A stretch of DNA of 40,902 nucleotides. Source: CAZEYT01 sp964516295. Lineage in GTDB: Bacteria; Verrucomicrobiota; Verrucomicrobiia; Chthoniobacterales; Terrimicrobiaceae. This document shows positions 18,606 to 25,399 of this stretch, piece after piece. The stretch is taken from positions 1 through 40,902 of the forward strand of contig CAZEYT010000018.1 of assembly GCA_964516295.1 (NCBI GenBank), given 5' to 3'. Under the pieces are notes generated by a model. It was not told where the DNA came from, did not search any database, and saw nothing but the letters and a program-made list of their open reading frames with translations. Position 1 is the first letter of the stretch. Each line of letters opens with the position of its first letter. The position numbers and the translations under genes are program-made.

Positions 18606-19042
18606 CAGCACTTGTTTTGCCCCTGTTCGAGATCGTTTCGGAGAGCGGTGAGGCACGCCTTCCAGAACCCGGCCGGCATGGCCTCGTAGCGGACGACATC
18701 CGGGCGAATCTGGGTGGTGTAAAGGACATTGCTCGGCTCACCGGCGAGTTCGTCGAACATCGACTTCCGAACATACGCCCGAATCTCATCCGGGCACTGA
18801 AGCGCAGCGTCGGGGCTCATGCCATCCGCCTCACAAATCAAAGCATCCATGACGGCCCGCAGATCATCCGGACCAAGCACAACGCCAAGTCGGGTGGCAC
18901 TTTCAAAGTGCGATACCAACAACGTGCGGAGCCGCTTGGTCACCCGGCGGATCTCGACCGGACGGTTTTCGATCTCGAGCGGCGGAAGCGGAGTCTCCGG
19001 GAGAAGATCTTCCACGACTTGCGTGCGTCCGCGAACTTTCAT
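18605..19042 (-). CDS. Hypothetical protein in zinc operon, downstream of McsA-like gene
   Basis: 145-aa soluble protein that I do not recognise. It is rich in charged helices (RRVTKRLRTLLVSHF, PDDLRAVMDALICEADGM), has no signal peptide or membrane segment, and ends DLEQGQNKC. The start and stop both overlap neighbours by ATGA, tying it closely to the McsA-like protein in front, possibly as its partner. It shows none of the catalytic guanidino-kinase motifs expected of McsB and is far too short for it. Confidence 0.7.
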   Translation of the reverse strand: MKVRGRTQVVEDLLPETPLPPLEIENRPVEIRRVTKRLRTLLVSHFESATRLGVVLGPDDLRAVMDALICEADGMSPDAALQCPDEIRAYVRKSMFDELAGEPSNVLYTTQIRPDVVRYEAMPAGFWKACLTALRNDLEQGQNKC

Positions 19043-19380
19043 GACGTCCTCCCCGGCTCTCCGGCAATCGCCCGGAGTTGTGCGGAAATTTCCTCCCAGC
19101 GGTCCAGTAAAGCATCCGCATTTTCGTCCGATGGATGGGCCGTCAAAAGCGCTTCAACTTCCCGAAGTTGCCTGCGGAGCGCGCGGTGGTCGATGCGAAA
19201 GGAAGACGGTGTTTTGCCGGCGTGCCGGGTTCCGCGATGGAGTTTGGCGAGAAACGTCTCAATCTCACGATCAAAGACCCGGTAGCACTCCGAACAGCCG
19301 AACCGAAAGGTCCGCCGGAAATCGGCCTCCGTGAATCCGCAGCACGTGCAGGTCTTGATGCGATGGACGTTTTCAGTCAT
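19039..19380 (-). CDS. McsA-like zinc-binding protein with UVR motif
   Basis: 113-aa protein with an N-terminal treble of cysteines (TCTCCGF, C11/C13/C14) and a second pair FGCSECYRVF (C29/C32), followed by a coiled helix pair of UVR type (LRRQLREVEALLTAHPSDE). This is the architecture of McsA, the zinc-binding activator of the arginine kinase McsB. No mcsB, clpC or ctsR lies in the window. The ATG at 19380 is chosen because it starts the conserved segment; it overlaps the FmdB-like gene by 8 nt. Confidence 0.78.
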   Translation of the reverse strand: MTENVHRIKTCTCCGFTEADFRRTFRFGCSECYRVFDREIETFLAKLHRGTRHAGKTPSSFRIDHRALRRQLREVEALLTAHPSDENADALLDRWEEISAQLRAIAGEPGRTS

Positions 19381-19591
19381 GGCAACCGGGGCAGCAATGC
19401 GACGAGGAATCGCCTGCCGGTGGACGGGTCGGACCCGAGCGTACTTTGAGGAAACCGAGTCCGCCGGTGATAACCCGCCGCACGGGCCGTCCGTCCTCCG
19501 GGTGGGTTCGCAGGGGCGAATCGTGAATGCTTTGACGGACTTCAAAGATGTCGCCCTCGCTTCCGATGACTTCATAGACATAGACCGGCAT
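19373..19591 (-). CDS. Small FmdB-type zinc-ribbon-like protein
   Basis: 72-aa protein beginning MPVYVYEVIGSEGDIFEVRQSI, with HPEDGRPVRRVITGGLGFLK typical of the FmdB/zinc-ribbon small proteins. The usual internal CxxC pair is absent; instead the extreme C terminus reads HCCPGCHD, which could bind metal. GGAGGG lies about 10 nt before the ATG. Part of the minus-strand zinc operon, 3 nt after the 72-aa gene before it. Function unknown; possibly a zinc-responsive regulator or buffer. Confidence 0.72.
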   Translation of the reverse strand: MPVYVYEVIGSEGDIFEVRQSIHDSPLRTHPEDGRPVRRVITGGLGFLKVRSGPTRPPAGDSSSHCCPGCHD

Positions 19592-19594
19592 GAA

Positions 19595-19813
19595 TCAATT
19601 TCCCTCCTGTGCTGCCCGTTGAAACCAAGCGATCACCTGCCTTCGATAGGCGTCCCCATAGCAGCGGACAAACTCCGCGGTCGTGGGATTGGTCGGATTC
19701 TGCAACGCCGCCAGGCGCTCTTCGGCGTAGGAGGCGGTGAGGGCGATGCCACAGCGTCGGGTGAGCGCATCGCGCCACTCGGAGTAAGTGTGAAAATAGA
19801 AGTCGTTGGTCAT
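19595..19813 (-). CDS. 72-aa hypothetical protein, likely small zinc-operon protein
   Basis: MTNDFYFHTYSEWRDALTRRCGI to AAQEGN: a small soluble helical protein with a conserved-looking core (ALQNPTNPTTAEFVRCYGDAYRRQVIAWFQ). The ATG at 19813 is supported by GAGG 8-9 nt upstream. The frame is also open backwards into the ZnuC remnant, so without the ZnuC frameshift a ZnuC-small protein fusion would result. I recall similar small proteins beside zinc transporter genes but cannot name the family. Confidence 0.65.
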   Translation of the reverse strand: MTNDFYFHTYSEWRDALTRRCGIALTASYAEERLAALQNPTNPTTAEFVRCYGDAYRRQVIAWFQRAAQEGN

Positions 19814-19815
19814 TC

Positions 19816-20351
19816 GAAAATCCTCAGCGTTTTGGTTTTTGGGATCGAGGCTCGCAAGGGGCTCGTCGAGAAGGAGCATTTCTGGTTTTCCGAGCAAAGC
19901 CTGGGCGAGGGCGATTCGTTGTTTTTCTCCGCCCGAGAGAACTCCGAATGGACGCCGCGCATAGCTGGACGCCCCCTACGAGTTTAAGCGCGCGATCCAC
20001 CTCCCGATGTCCGGCACGTCCACAAATCGGAAGACCGGGGCGTGTTCCATGGAGTGCGGCACAAACCATCTCCCGCGCAGAGAGGCCGATGCCTTCCGGC
20101 ATCCGTCCGGCCTGCGGCATATAGCCGATCTTGTGCCGGGCGCTGGCTGGTGGCGAGCCGAGGACTTCGGTGCGACCGGAGGCAAGCGGACAGAGGCCGA
20201 GGATGGCACGAAGGAAGGTGGACTTCCCCGCCCCGTTGGGTCCGAACACCCCGAGAAACTCACCGCGCGCCACCGTGGCATTCAGTCTACAGAAAATGTC
20301 CCGGCCGCCGAGATGCACGGTGGCATCCACCACCCGGAGCGCCTCGGTCAT
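19816..20351 (-). pseudogene. znuC: Zinc ABC transporter ATPase remnant (frameshifted and truncated)
   Basis: Starts at ATG 20351 overlapping the znuA stop (ATGA). The N-terminal half is a normal ABC ATPase with Walker A GPNGAGKST and YMPQAGRMPEGIGLS. At a five-base C run (19972-19976, G run on the coding strand) the frame is broken. Removing one base restores KLVGASSYARRPFGVLSGGEKQRIALAQAL and Walker B LLLDEPLASLDPKNQ. Immediately after the D-loop the protein stops resembling an ATPase: about 60-80 residues with the H-loop histidine are missing, and the sequence joins the leader of the 72-aa gene. No permease gene follows. The frameshift alone could be a sequencing error, but the truncation could not. 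Confidence 0.85.
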
Positions 20352-21043
20352 GGCAGGACTTTTTCCAAGTCGTTCAACGGGTCCAGCATCCACCCGACAT
20401 AGGTTTCCGCATCGGGCAGTTGCGTTTCGAAAACACCGACGACAGGAATTCCCTGTTGCACGGCGAGCTGATAGCCTTCGTCGAGCATTTCAAACCCGAG
20501 CGCATCCGCCATGTAGCCGAAGACCGGCTCTGTGGCCGTGACCTTCATTCCGACCGTTCGCGATCGCAAAGCTTGGATTTTGCCGAGAAGGGGCTGCATG
20601 GCCGTCGCAAAGTCGGCTTCCGCCTTCGGCAGCGACAAAAGGGACGCGAGTTTGGCCACCAGCGCCGGCATGGTCTTTGGGTCATACCAGATGTGCGGAT
20701 TATCCCCGGACTTGGCTCCGATCATCTCCGAAACATTGATAACCATGCGGTCGCTCCGTCCGCCGGTGGAAAGGAGGCGCTGCATCCGATCGTCGTAGCC
20801 GATCCCCGAAAAAATCACGATGTCGGCTCCGGCGACCGCCATGGCGGTCTTGGCATCGGTTTGGAATTCGTGGGGGTCTTGATTCGGATTGCTAAGGATG
20901 CTGGTCACCTTGGCATTCGGCACCACCTGAGCCGCAACGCTGCCGTAGAAGTTCTCCGCGGCAACGATGCTGGGTCCGGTCGCGCCGAGAGCCGTTCCGG
21001 AAACCAGCAAGGCCACAGCGGCAGCGAGGAGGTGGCGGCTCAT
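20348..21043 (-). CDS. znuA: Zinc ABC transporter substrate-binding protein with internal deletion
   Basis: 231-aa TroA/ZnuA-family periplasmic protein; usual length is about 290-310. Residues 1-20 form a signal peptide. Zinc-ligand motifs NQDPHEF (H58) and DNPHIWYDP (H117) are present. At residue 195 FGYMADALGFEMLDEGYQLAV runs straight into QQGIPVVGVFETQLP. In the family roughly 45 residues separate these, including the N(S/A)Q strand of the C-terminal lobe. The reading frame is preserved. Start ATG 21043 overlaps the GTPase stop by ATGA. Folding of the C lobe is doubtful, so this may be a pseudogene or a reduced zinc binder. Confidence 0.8.
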   Translation of the reverse strand: MSRHLLAAAVALLVSGTALGATGPSIVAAENFYGSVAAQVVPNAKVTSILSNPNQDPHEFQTDAKTAMAVAGADIVIFSGIGYDDRMQRLLSTGGRSDRMVINVSEMIGAKSGDNPHIWYDPKTMPALVAKLASLLSLPKAEADFATAMQPLLGKIQALRSRTVGMKVTATEPVFGYMADALGFEMLDEGYQLAVQQGIPVVGVFETQLPDAETYVGWMLDPLNDLEKVLP

Positions 21044-22290
21044 GAGACAACCGATTCTTCTTCGCGCGAGTCGACCCATTCCGGAAAGGGATCCCGGAAC
21101 TTCGCCCACTTTTCGGGCCCCATCGCGAGTTCGCGATCATCCAGAAGGCAGCGGCGCAATCCCTCGAGCATTTCGTCTTTGGGGAGGTCCTGCCCGATAT
21201 AGACAAGGATTTGCCGCCGGTCGCCGTAAGGTTCCTGCCAGTCTTTGAGGATCGACTTCCAAGTCTCGTCATCCTCCGGCCAGCGCTCTTTCGGTGCCGT
21301 GGCCCACCAGTAGCCGACAGGGCGGTATTCGGCACTGCCGCCCGCTTGGGACCAAAGGCCGATCATGTCGTTTCGGCTGGCGAGCCAGAAATAGCCTTTC
21401 GAGCGGAGGAGTCCGGGCCACTCGGTGTGGATAAAATCCCAGAAGCGTTTCGGGTGAAACGGACGGCGGGCGCGGAAGACGAAACTGGAGATCCCGTATT
21501 CCTCCGTTTCCGGCGTGTGAATTCCGTTCAATTCCTGAATCCACCGGGCGGAAGACTGGGCCTTCTCCATGTCGAAAAGCCCGGTATCGAGCACGGCGTC
21601 GAGTGGCACCAAACTGCGTTCGGTCTCGATCATTCGGGCGGTGGGATTCAGGCCGCGGAGCGCTCCGAGCAACTCCGCCCGATCCTCGGCACTGACGAGA
21701 TCGATTTTGTTGACGAGAATGACATTGGCGAACTCCACCTGATCCACAAAGAGATCCGCGACCGTTCGCTCGTCTTCGTCATTCATCGCGATGTTTTTTT
21801 CCTTGAGCGTCTCGGCCTCGCGGAACTGATCGAGAAAATGGGCGGCATCAACGACCGTGACCATCGTATCGAGGCGGGTGATTTCCTGAAGGCTGGAGCC
21901 GTTTTCATCGGTGAATGTAAATGTCTGCGCGACTGGCAGGGGTTCGGAGACACCGGTCGACTCGATGAGGAGGTAATCAAATTTCCCTTCACCGGCGAGG
22001 CGCGCGACTTCCTTCAACAAATCATCCCGAAGCGTGCAGCAAATGCAGCCATTCGTCATTTCGACGAGTTTCTCCTCCGTGCGGCTGAGCTCGGCTCCTC
22101 CATTTTGAACCAAAGCGGCGTCAATGTTGACCTCGCTCATGTCGTTCACAATCACCGCGACCCGCCGGCCCTCCCGATTGTTGAGCACATGGTTGAGCAG
22201 AGTCGTTTTTCCGGCGCCGAGGAAACCCGACAGAACGGTCACCGGCAGACGCTTTTTGGGAGCGGATGGTGTGGAATCAATGCGGTTCAT
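21040..22290 (-). CDS. COG0523 (CobW/G3E) GTPase 1, ZigA/YeiR-like zinc chaperone
   Basis: 416-aa two-domain G3E GTPase. Walker A is SGFLGAGKTT (21-30), switch NDMSEVNIDAALV, metal site NGCICCTLR (82-85), and guanine-specificity NKID. The C-terminal CobW_C domain (RPFHPKRFWDFIHTEWPGLLRSKGYFWLASR) is complete. It is the first gene of the ~6.5-kb minus-strand operon and lies about 87 nt from the operator TGCAAGCGACTTGCA. Family members under Zur control hand zinc to essential enzymes during starvation; that role is inferred here from context. Start MNRIDSTPSA at 22290. Confidence 0.9.
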   Translation of the reverse strand: MNRIDSTPSAPKKRLPVTVLSGFLGAGKTTLLNHVLNNREGRRVAVIVNDMSEVNIDAALVQNGGAELSRTEEKLVEMTNGCICCTLRDDLLKEVARLAGEGKFDYLLIESTGVSEPLPVAQTFTFTDENGSSLQEITRLDTMVTVVDAAHFLDQFREAETLKEKNIAMNDEDERTVADLFVDQVEFANVILVNKIDLVSAEDRAELLGALRGLNPTARMIETERSLVPLDAVLDTGLFDMEKAQSSARWIQELNGIHTPETEEYGISSFVFRARRPFHPKRFWDFIHTEWPGLLRSKGYFWLASRNDMIGLWSQAGGSAEYRPVGYWWATAPKERWPEDDETWKSILKDWQEPYGDRRQILVYIGQDLPKDEMLEGLRRCLLDDRELAMGPEKWAKFRDPFPEWVDSREEESVVS

Positions 22291-22376
22291 GGTTGAAAAA
22301 TTCTCCGAATGGCAGTGGTGAACGCGGATCCGTCGGACCGCGGAACGCAATGAAGATGGACGAAATTTTTATTTAC

Positions 22377-22391
22377 TGCAAGCGACTTGCA
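22377..22391. promoter_or_regulatory. Predicted Zur-type operator, site 1
   Basis: TGCAAGCGACTTGCA is a perfect 6-bp inverted repeat with a 3-nt centre, in the 123-nt divergent region between the COG0523/znu operon and the His-rich outer-membrane protein. It is embedded in AT-rich flanks (TTATTTAC before, TAATAAAA after), where promoter elements for the plus-strand gene would lie. The pattern TGCAA-N5-TTGCA recurs twice at 24603-24647, next to other zinc-linked genes. Regulator identity (Zur) is inferred from gene content. Confidence 0.6.
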
Positions 22392-22413
22392 TAATAAAAC
22401 CCTCCACCTCGCT

Positions 22414-23352
22414 ATGAAATCTTCAAGACTGACTTCAGCCTTCGCCGTTGCCGCCGCGCTTTTCAGCCAATCTCTGGTCCATGCTCATGGCCCCGGGCAC
22501 GTTCATCGAAACACGGAAACCGCCATCGATAACGCGCTCGACCTCGAAGGAAGCAGCGCGTCGCATGCGGGTCATTCCCACGGCACGACATCGCCGACCG
22601 GAAAGTCCTTCAAACAGCCGCTTGAAGAAAAGGACACCCGGTGGTGGGGCGCCTCCCTGACCACCGGGTGGGAAAGCCGCCACATTCACTATGGTGTGAA
22701 TGAGACCGGGAACTCTGGCGCCTACACGACCGAGCTCGGAGTTTGGGTTCAGAATTTCACGTTCAACGTTTGGAACGGCTTCGGAACGGGCAATGAGTTC
22801 CAGGAATGGGACTTCGCCGTCGCGTATAACTTGGACCTCGGGCCGGTATTTGTCATCCCGGGCTATAACTTCCGCTACACGCCCGGCCATGTCGAAGAGG
22901 GTCACGAGGAAGAGCACCACCACGAAGAACACGGTGAAGAGCATCACCATGAGGAAGAGCACGATCACGCTCATGGAGTTTATGGCAACGAGCTTTTCTT
23001 GGTTCTCGGGACCAACAAAATTCCCTACGTGACACCGACGGTAAACTTTATCTGGGACCTCAACAACACGCCGGGTGCCTTTTTGGAGTTTCGCGTGGAC
23101 GGTGACATCCCGCTCTATCGCGACATCCTAAGCCTCCAGCCCTATGCGCTTCTCGGCCTGAACTTCGGCTACAACACGACCGATTATTACGGCTGGAACA
23201 ACTTCCAATTCGGCCTCCAAGGCACGTGGCAGATCAATCGCATCATCTCTGCATTCGCCGGGATCAATTACAGCATTGCAATGACGGCTCTCCGCGAGAT
23301 CGATCAAGGCAACGAAGTCTGGGCCAACGTCGGCGTCAGCTTCACTTACTAA
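22414..23352 (+). CDS. His-rich outer-membrane beta-barrel protein, probable zinc import porin
   Basis: 312-aa exported protein. Signal peptide about 1-23 ending VHAHG. His clusters follow in HGPGHVHR and HAGHSHG. A long acidic-His loop near 164-197 (EEHHHEEHGEEHHHEEEHDH) interrupts a series of amphipathic strands (WWGASLTTGWESRHIHYGV, LGPVFVIPGYNFRY, GLNFGYNTTDYYGW). The C terminus VGVSFTY ends in an aromatic residue, typical of outer-membrane barrels. It is divergent from the znu operon and shares site 1. Most likely a zinc-binding porin or receptor induced by zinc limitation; a sensor or buffering role is possible. Confidence 0.75.
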   Translation: MKSSRLTSAFAVAAALFSQSLVHAHGPGHVHRNTETAIDNALDLEGSSASHAGHSHGTTSPTGKSFKQPLEEKDTRWWGASLTTGWESRHIHYGVNETGNSGAYTTELGVWVQNFTFNVWNGFGTGNEFQEWDFAVAYNLDLGPVFVIPGYNFRYTPGHVEEGHEEEHHHEEHGEEHHHEEEHDHAHGVYGNELFLVLGTNKIPYVTPTVNFIWDLNNTPGAFLEFRVDGDIPLYRDILSLQPYALLGLNFGYNTTDYYGWNNFQFGLQGTWQINRIISAFAGINYSIAMTALREIDQGNEVWANVGVSFTY

Positions 23353-23358
23353 GATACC

Positions 23359-24003
23359 TCAGCAGCCGCAGTCGCCCGGAAGGTCGATGCACAGACGGAT
23401 CCTCGATTCGCGCGCATCCGACACGGGCGCACTGCGGTGAACGAGCGGAGGAACGGCCTCTTGCGCCCGACCTGTAAAGATCGCCACAGCTCCGGTTGAA
23501 ATCCGGCGGATCGCAGACCCATCACGCACGATCGCGGCATTGGCTTCGTCCAGTGTTCGGCCGCGAAGCCCGAGTTGGTCGCGATTGACGTTCTCTTCTT
23601 CGAGCCACTCGGTGCCCGCACCCGCGTAGGTGCAAAGCAGGCGAATTCTCAGCGAGTCCGCATGAAAGAGCGCGCAGCCGTCATCGTCCACCCGCTCGAG
23701 TCGAACCCGCGGATGGCGAGTTCCGGCGATGCGTCCGAAGATCGAAGCCAGAAAAACCACATCTTCTGCAAACCGCACAACCTCGCCGACCCCGTGCGCC
23801 GAGAGGACATCGGCCACCAGCGGCACATTGGGCGCCTTGAGATCCATCCGAATGGGAGACGGTGCCAGCAGGAGCTCACGAGCGGCCTGGGTCCAAGGAT
23901 TCGCACGCTCCCAGATCGCGAGATTCACCGCGCCGGATCGAATCTCCTCCAGCACGGTCATTTCCGCACCGATCACGAAAGTGGAAGAGGCGAGCGTTTC
24001 CAT
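23359..24003 (-). CDS. DUF1826 family protein
   Basis: 214-aa protein of the DUF1826 family (VPLVADVLSAHGVGEVVRFAEDVVFLA; HPRVRLERVDDDGCALFHADSLRIRLLCTYAGAGTEW). Members often lie beside zinc-responsive genes but have no defined activity. The conserved HxD pattern (FHADS) and the C-terminal cysteines (CIDLPGDCGC) suggest metal binding, which is inference. ATG 24003 is used because it directly overlaps the TGA of the upstream gene. It converges on the outer-membrane gene with 6 nt between stops. Confidence 0.75.
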   Translation of the reverse strand: METLASSTFVIGAEMTVLEEIRSGAVNLAIWERANPWTQAARELLLAPSPIRMDLKAPNVPLVADVLSAHGVGEVVRFAEDVVFLASIFGRIAGTRHPRVRLERVDDDGCALFHADSLRIRLLCTYAGAGTEWLEEENVNRDQLGLRGRTLDEANAAIVRDGSAIRRISTGAVAIFTGRAQEAVPPLVHRSAPVSDARESRIRLCIDLPGDCGC

Positions 24004-24602
24004 CAAGCCGCAAGGGAGAAGGATTTGCCCCAGTCACGGGCGCGAGGAGTCGAGGCCGGATCGCTGGCAAACGACGTCATCCACCCGATGGCCTCCGCCG
24101 GGCGGAGCCATGCTTTCGCCCCGGGCATGCGTCGCACGGCCTGCCAACAGCGTTCGCGATACAGCGGACCGGGACTTTCCAAAACCGACTGTTCATACGC
24201 GATGATCGACTCCACAAACGGCCTGACCAGCCGAAGAACGTCGTCCGGCGAGCACGGCAGCAGGCGCCCGGTGTAGTCTCCCGGAGTCGGGGCCAATCCC
24301 GGTGAGCATCCAAAAACGCGCCCCAATTGCCGGACAAAAATAACGCCGTTTCCAGACACCGGATACCACCCGGCACAAAAGCTGTGGAGCTCCAAGACCC
24401 CGCCATCCACGAGCCTCCGATACCGACTGCTCCCCTCCCCGTCTGCATCCGCCCGGGCGATTCGCTGAAAGCCTTTTGCAACCAGCAAACTGCCCTCCGA
24501 GTCCCGCGCATCGCAGCCCCAGAATCCCATTTGCTGCGACAGCCCGTCGGCTAAATCTGAAAGAAGGCTTCGCTCACGAGAGTGGCAGACTTGTTTCGGC
24601 AT
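24003..24602 (-). CDS. Hypothetical protein paired with DUF1826, zinc-regulated
   Basis: 199-aa soluble protein that I cannot assign. It begins MPKQVCHSRERSLLSDLADG, followed by MGFWGCDARDSEGSLLVAKGF. The middle (LHSFCAGWYPVSGNGVIFVRQLGRVF, LVRPFVESIIAYEQSVL) looks like a single compact domain, with no export signal or membrane helix. The ATG at 24602 abuts operator site 2, consistent with repression of this gene. It is translated into DUF1826 with a 1-nt overlap, so the pair probably functions together. Confidence 0.68.
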   Translation of the reverse strand: MPKQVCHSRERSLLSDLADGLSQQMGFWGCDARDSEGSLLVAKGFQRIARADADGEGSSRYRRLVDGGVLELHSFCAGWYPVSGNGVIFVRQLGRVFGCSPGLAPTPGDYTGRLLPCSPDDVLRLVRPFVESIIAYEQSVLESPGPLYRERCWQAVRRMPGAKAWLRPAEAIGWMTSFASDPASTPRARDWGKSFSLAA

Positions 24603-24617
24603 TGCATAACATTTGCA
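24603..24617. promoter_or_regulatory. Predicted Zur-type operator, site 2
   Basis: TGCATAACATTTGCA matches TGCAA-N5-TTGCA with one mismatch and lies directly upstream of the minus-strand hypothetical/DUF1826 pair, next to its start codon. Its centre is 30 bp from the centre of site 3, about three helical turns, which would suit cooperative binding on one DNA face. Confidence 0.5.
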
Positions 24618-24632
24618 ATAAGCGCCCAACTG

Positions 24633-24647
24633 CGCAAGTTGTTTGCA
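24633..24647. promoter_or_regulatory. Predicted Zur-type operator, site 3
   Basis: CGCAAGTTGTTTGCA matches TGCAA-N5-TTGCA with one mismatch. It is the second site in the divergent region between the DUF1826 pair (minus) and the Cys-containing exported protein (plus), so it could control both. Function inferred from recurrence and context. Confidence 0.48.
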
Positions 24648-24729
24648 TTAAGAAAATGACCCGCCTGTGGAACGGCGTGCGGTTCTCGCCTAAGCCCTCC
24701 ACCCGGTCCCAGCCAAACAGGAATTGATT

Positions 24730-24750
24730 TCTCCTCCGGTTCGGAGGAGA
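24730..24750 (+). promoter_or_regulatory. Perfect hairpin in the 5' leader, covering a GGAGGAG ribosome-site-like sequence
   Basis: TCTCCTCCG-GTT-CGGAGGAGA is a 9-bp perfect stem with a 3-nt loop, 9 nt before the GTG start at 24760. The 3' arm contains GGAGGAG, a Shine-Dalgarno-like sequence; the hairpin would hide it and leave only AGGGGA next to the start. No T-run follows, so it is not a terminator. A translational control role is plausible but unproven. Confidence 0.45.
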
Positions 24751-24759
24751 TTAGGGGAA

Positions 24760-25143
24760 GTGAAGGCGATTTTCTCCAAAGCCGCAGTGTCCGCACTCGT
24801 TGTGCTGACGCTGATTTTCGGAGGCAATCACTGTGCGTTGTTTGCTTTCGCCACGATTGCCGAAACCACAGAGCACTCGTGCTGTGAGAGTCAGCCGGTC
24901 ATCCCGGAGCAGTGCAGTCAATGCTGCGACCATTTAGCGGCACCACTTCCGGCGATGGTCAGCTTGGGCGACACGGTAGTGGTTGTTTCGCCGGTCGCCT
25001 ACCTTTCCGAGCCGCTTCTCGCGCCAAGGTCGGATCGCGAGATTGCAGCCGACGTGGTCTGGGGATCTCCCCCTGGGCATTTTTTTGTTTTCCGTGAGTT
25101 TCTTTGCGGTAAGGCCACGCTGGCCCCGCCGTTGTCTGTGTGA
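24760..25143 (+). CDS. Exported Cys-rich hypothetical protein
   Basis: 127-aa protein with an N-terminal hydrophobic helix (AAVSALVVLTLIFGG) that is a signal peptide or anchor, then a short cysteine segment (HSCCESQ, QCSQCCDH) able to bind metal, and a nonconserved tail. GTG 24760 with AGGGGA just upstream is preferred over a TTG at 24724 that would start inside the hairpin. It is downstream of two predicted zinc operators and 81 nt upstream of the Cys-rich peptide gene, so I infer a role in periplasmic metal handling. Family not recognised. Confidence 0.6.
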   Translation: MKAIFSKAAVSALVVLTLIFGGNHCALFAFATIAETTEHSCCESQPVIPEQCSQCCDHLAAPLPAMVSLGDTVVVVSPVAYLSEPLLAPRSDREIAADVVWGSPPGHFFVFREFLCGKATLAPPLSV

Positions 25144-25224
25144 TCCGAGCGGTTCATCCGCTCACCCAATCCGCACCGCGTTGCGACGGATCATCCTGTT
25201 GGAATCACATAAACATACGAAAAA

Positions 25225-25383
25225 ATGAAATCACTTATACTTATCATCCTGGCATGCGCTGTTCAGCTTAGCGTGGCCTCCGGTCCCGCAGCAACTACCT
25301 GCTGCAAGCGGGAATGCACCGCTTGCCAGTCGAGCTGCGAGGAATGCTGCGGAGCGTCCTGCGCAAGCTGCTGCGTGAAGTAA
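25225..25383 (+). CDS. 52-aa secreted cysteine-rich peptide, metallothionein-like
   Basis: A short gene: ATG 25225, TAA 25381. Residues 1-19 form a hydrophobic export signal (MKSLILIILACAVQLSVAS), in which ILAC could also be a lipobox. The mature part is CCKRECTACQSSCEECC followed by GASCASCCVK: ten cysteines in 25 residues. Cysteines 27, 31, 34, 38, 41 and 42, 46, 49 are spaced 4-3-4-3, so on a helix they would line one face. It is the last gene before the strong terminator at 25400. Metal binding is inferred from composition; it is not a close match to any metallothionein I can name. Confidence 0.72.
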   Translation: MKSLILIILACAVQLSVASGPAATTCCKRECTACQSSCEECCGASCASCCVK

Positions 25384-25399
25384 ACCGGAAAACTCAAAC

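Noticed and set aside
18605..19042. McsB-like kinase next to the McsA-like gene
   Set aside because: 145 residues with no guanidino-phosphotransferase catalytic motifs; McsB is about 350 residues.
24652..24729. Metabolite riboswitch in the leader before 24760
   Set aside because: No class-specific conserved core could be recognised; only the short hairpin at 24730-24750 is supported.
25147..25163. GAGCGG-TTCAT-CCGCTC hairpin after the Cys-rich exported protein as a terminator
   Set aside because: Six-bp stem without a T-run; the following Cys-rich peptide gene is only 62 nt away and is better explained as part of the same transcript.
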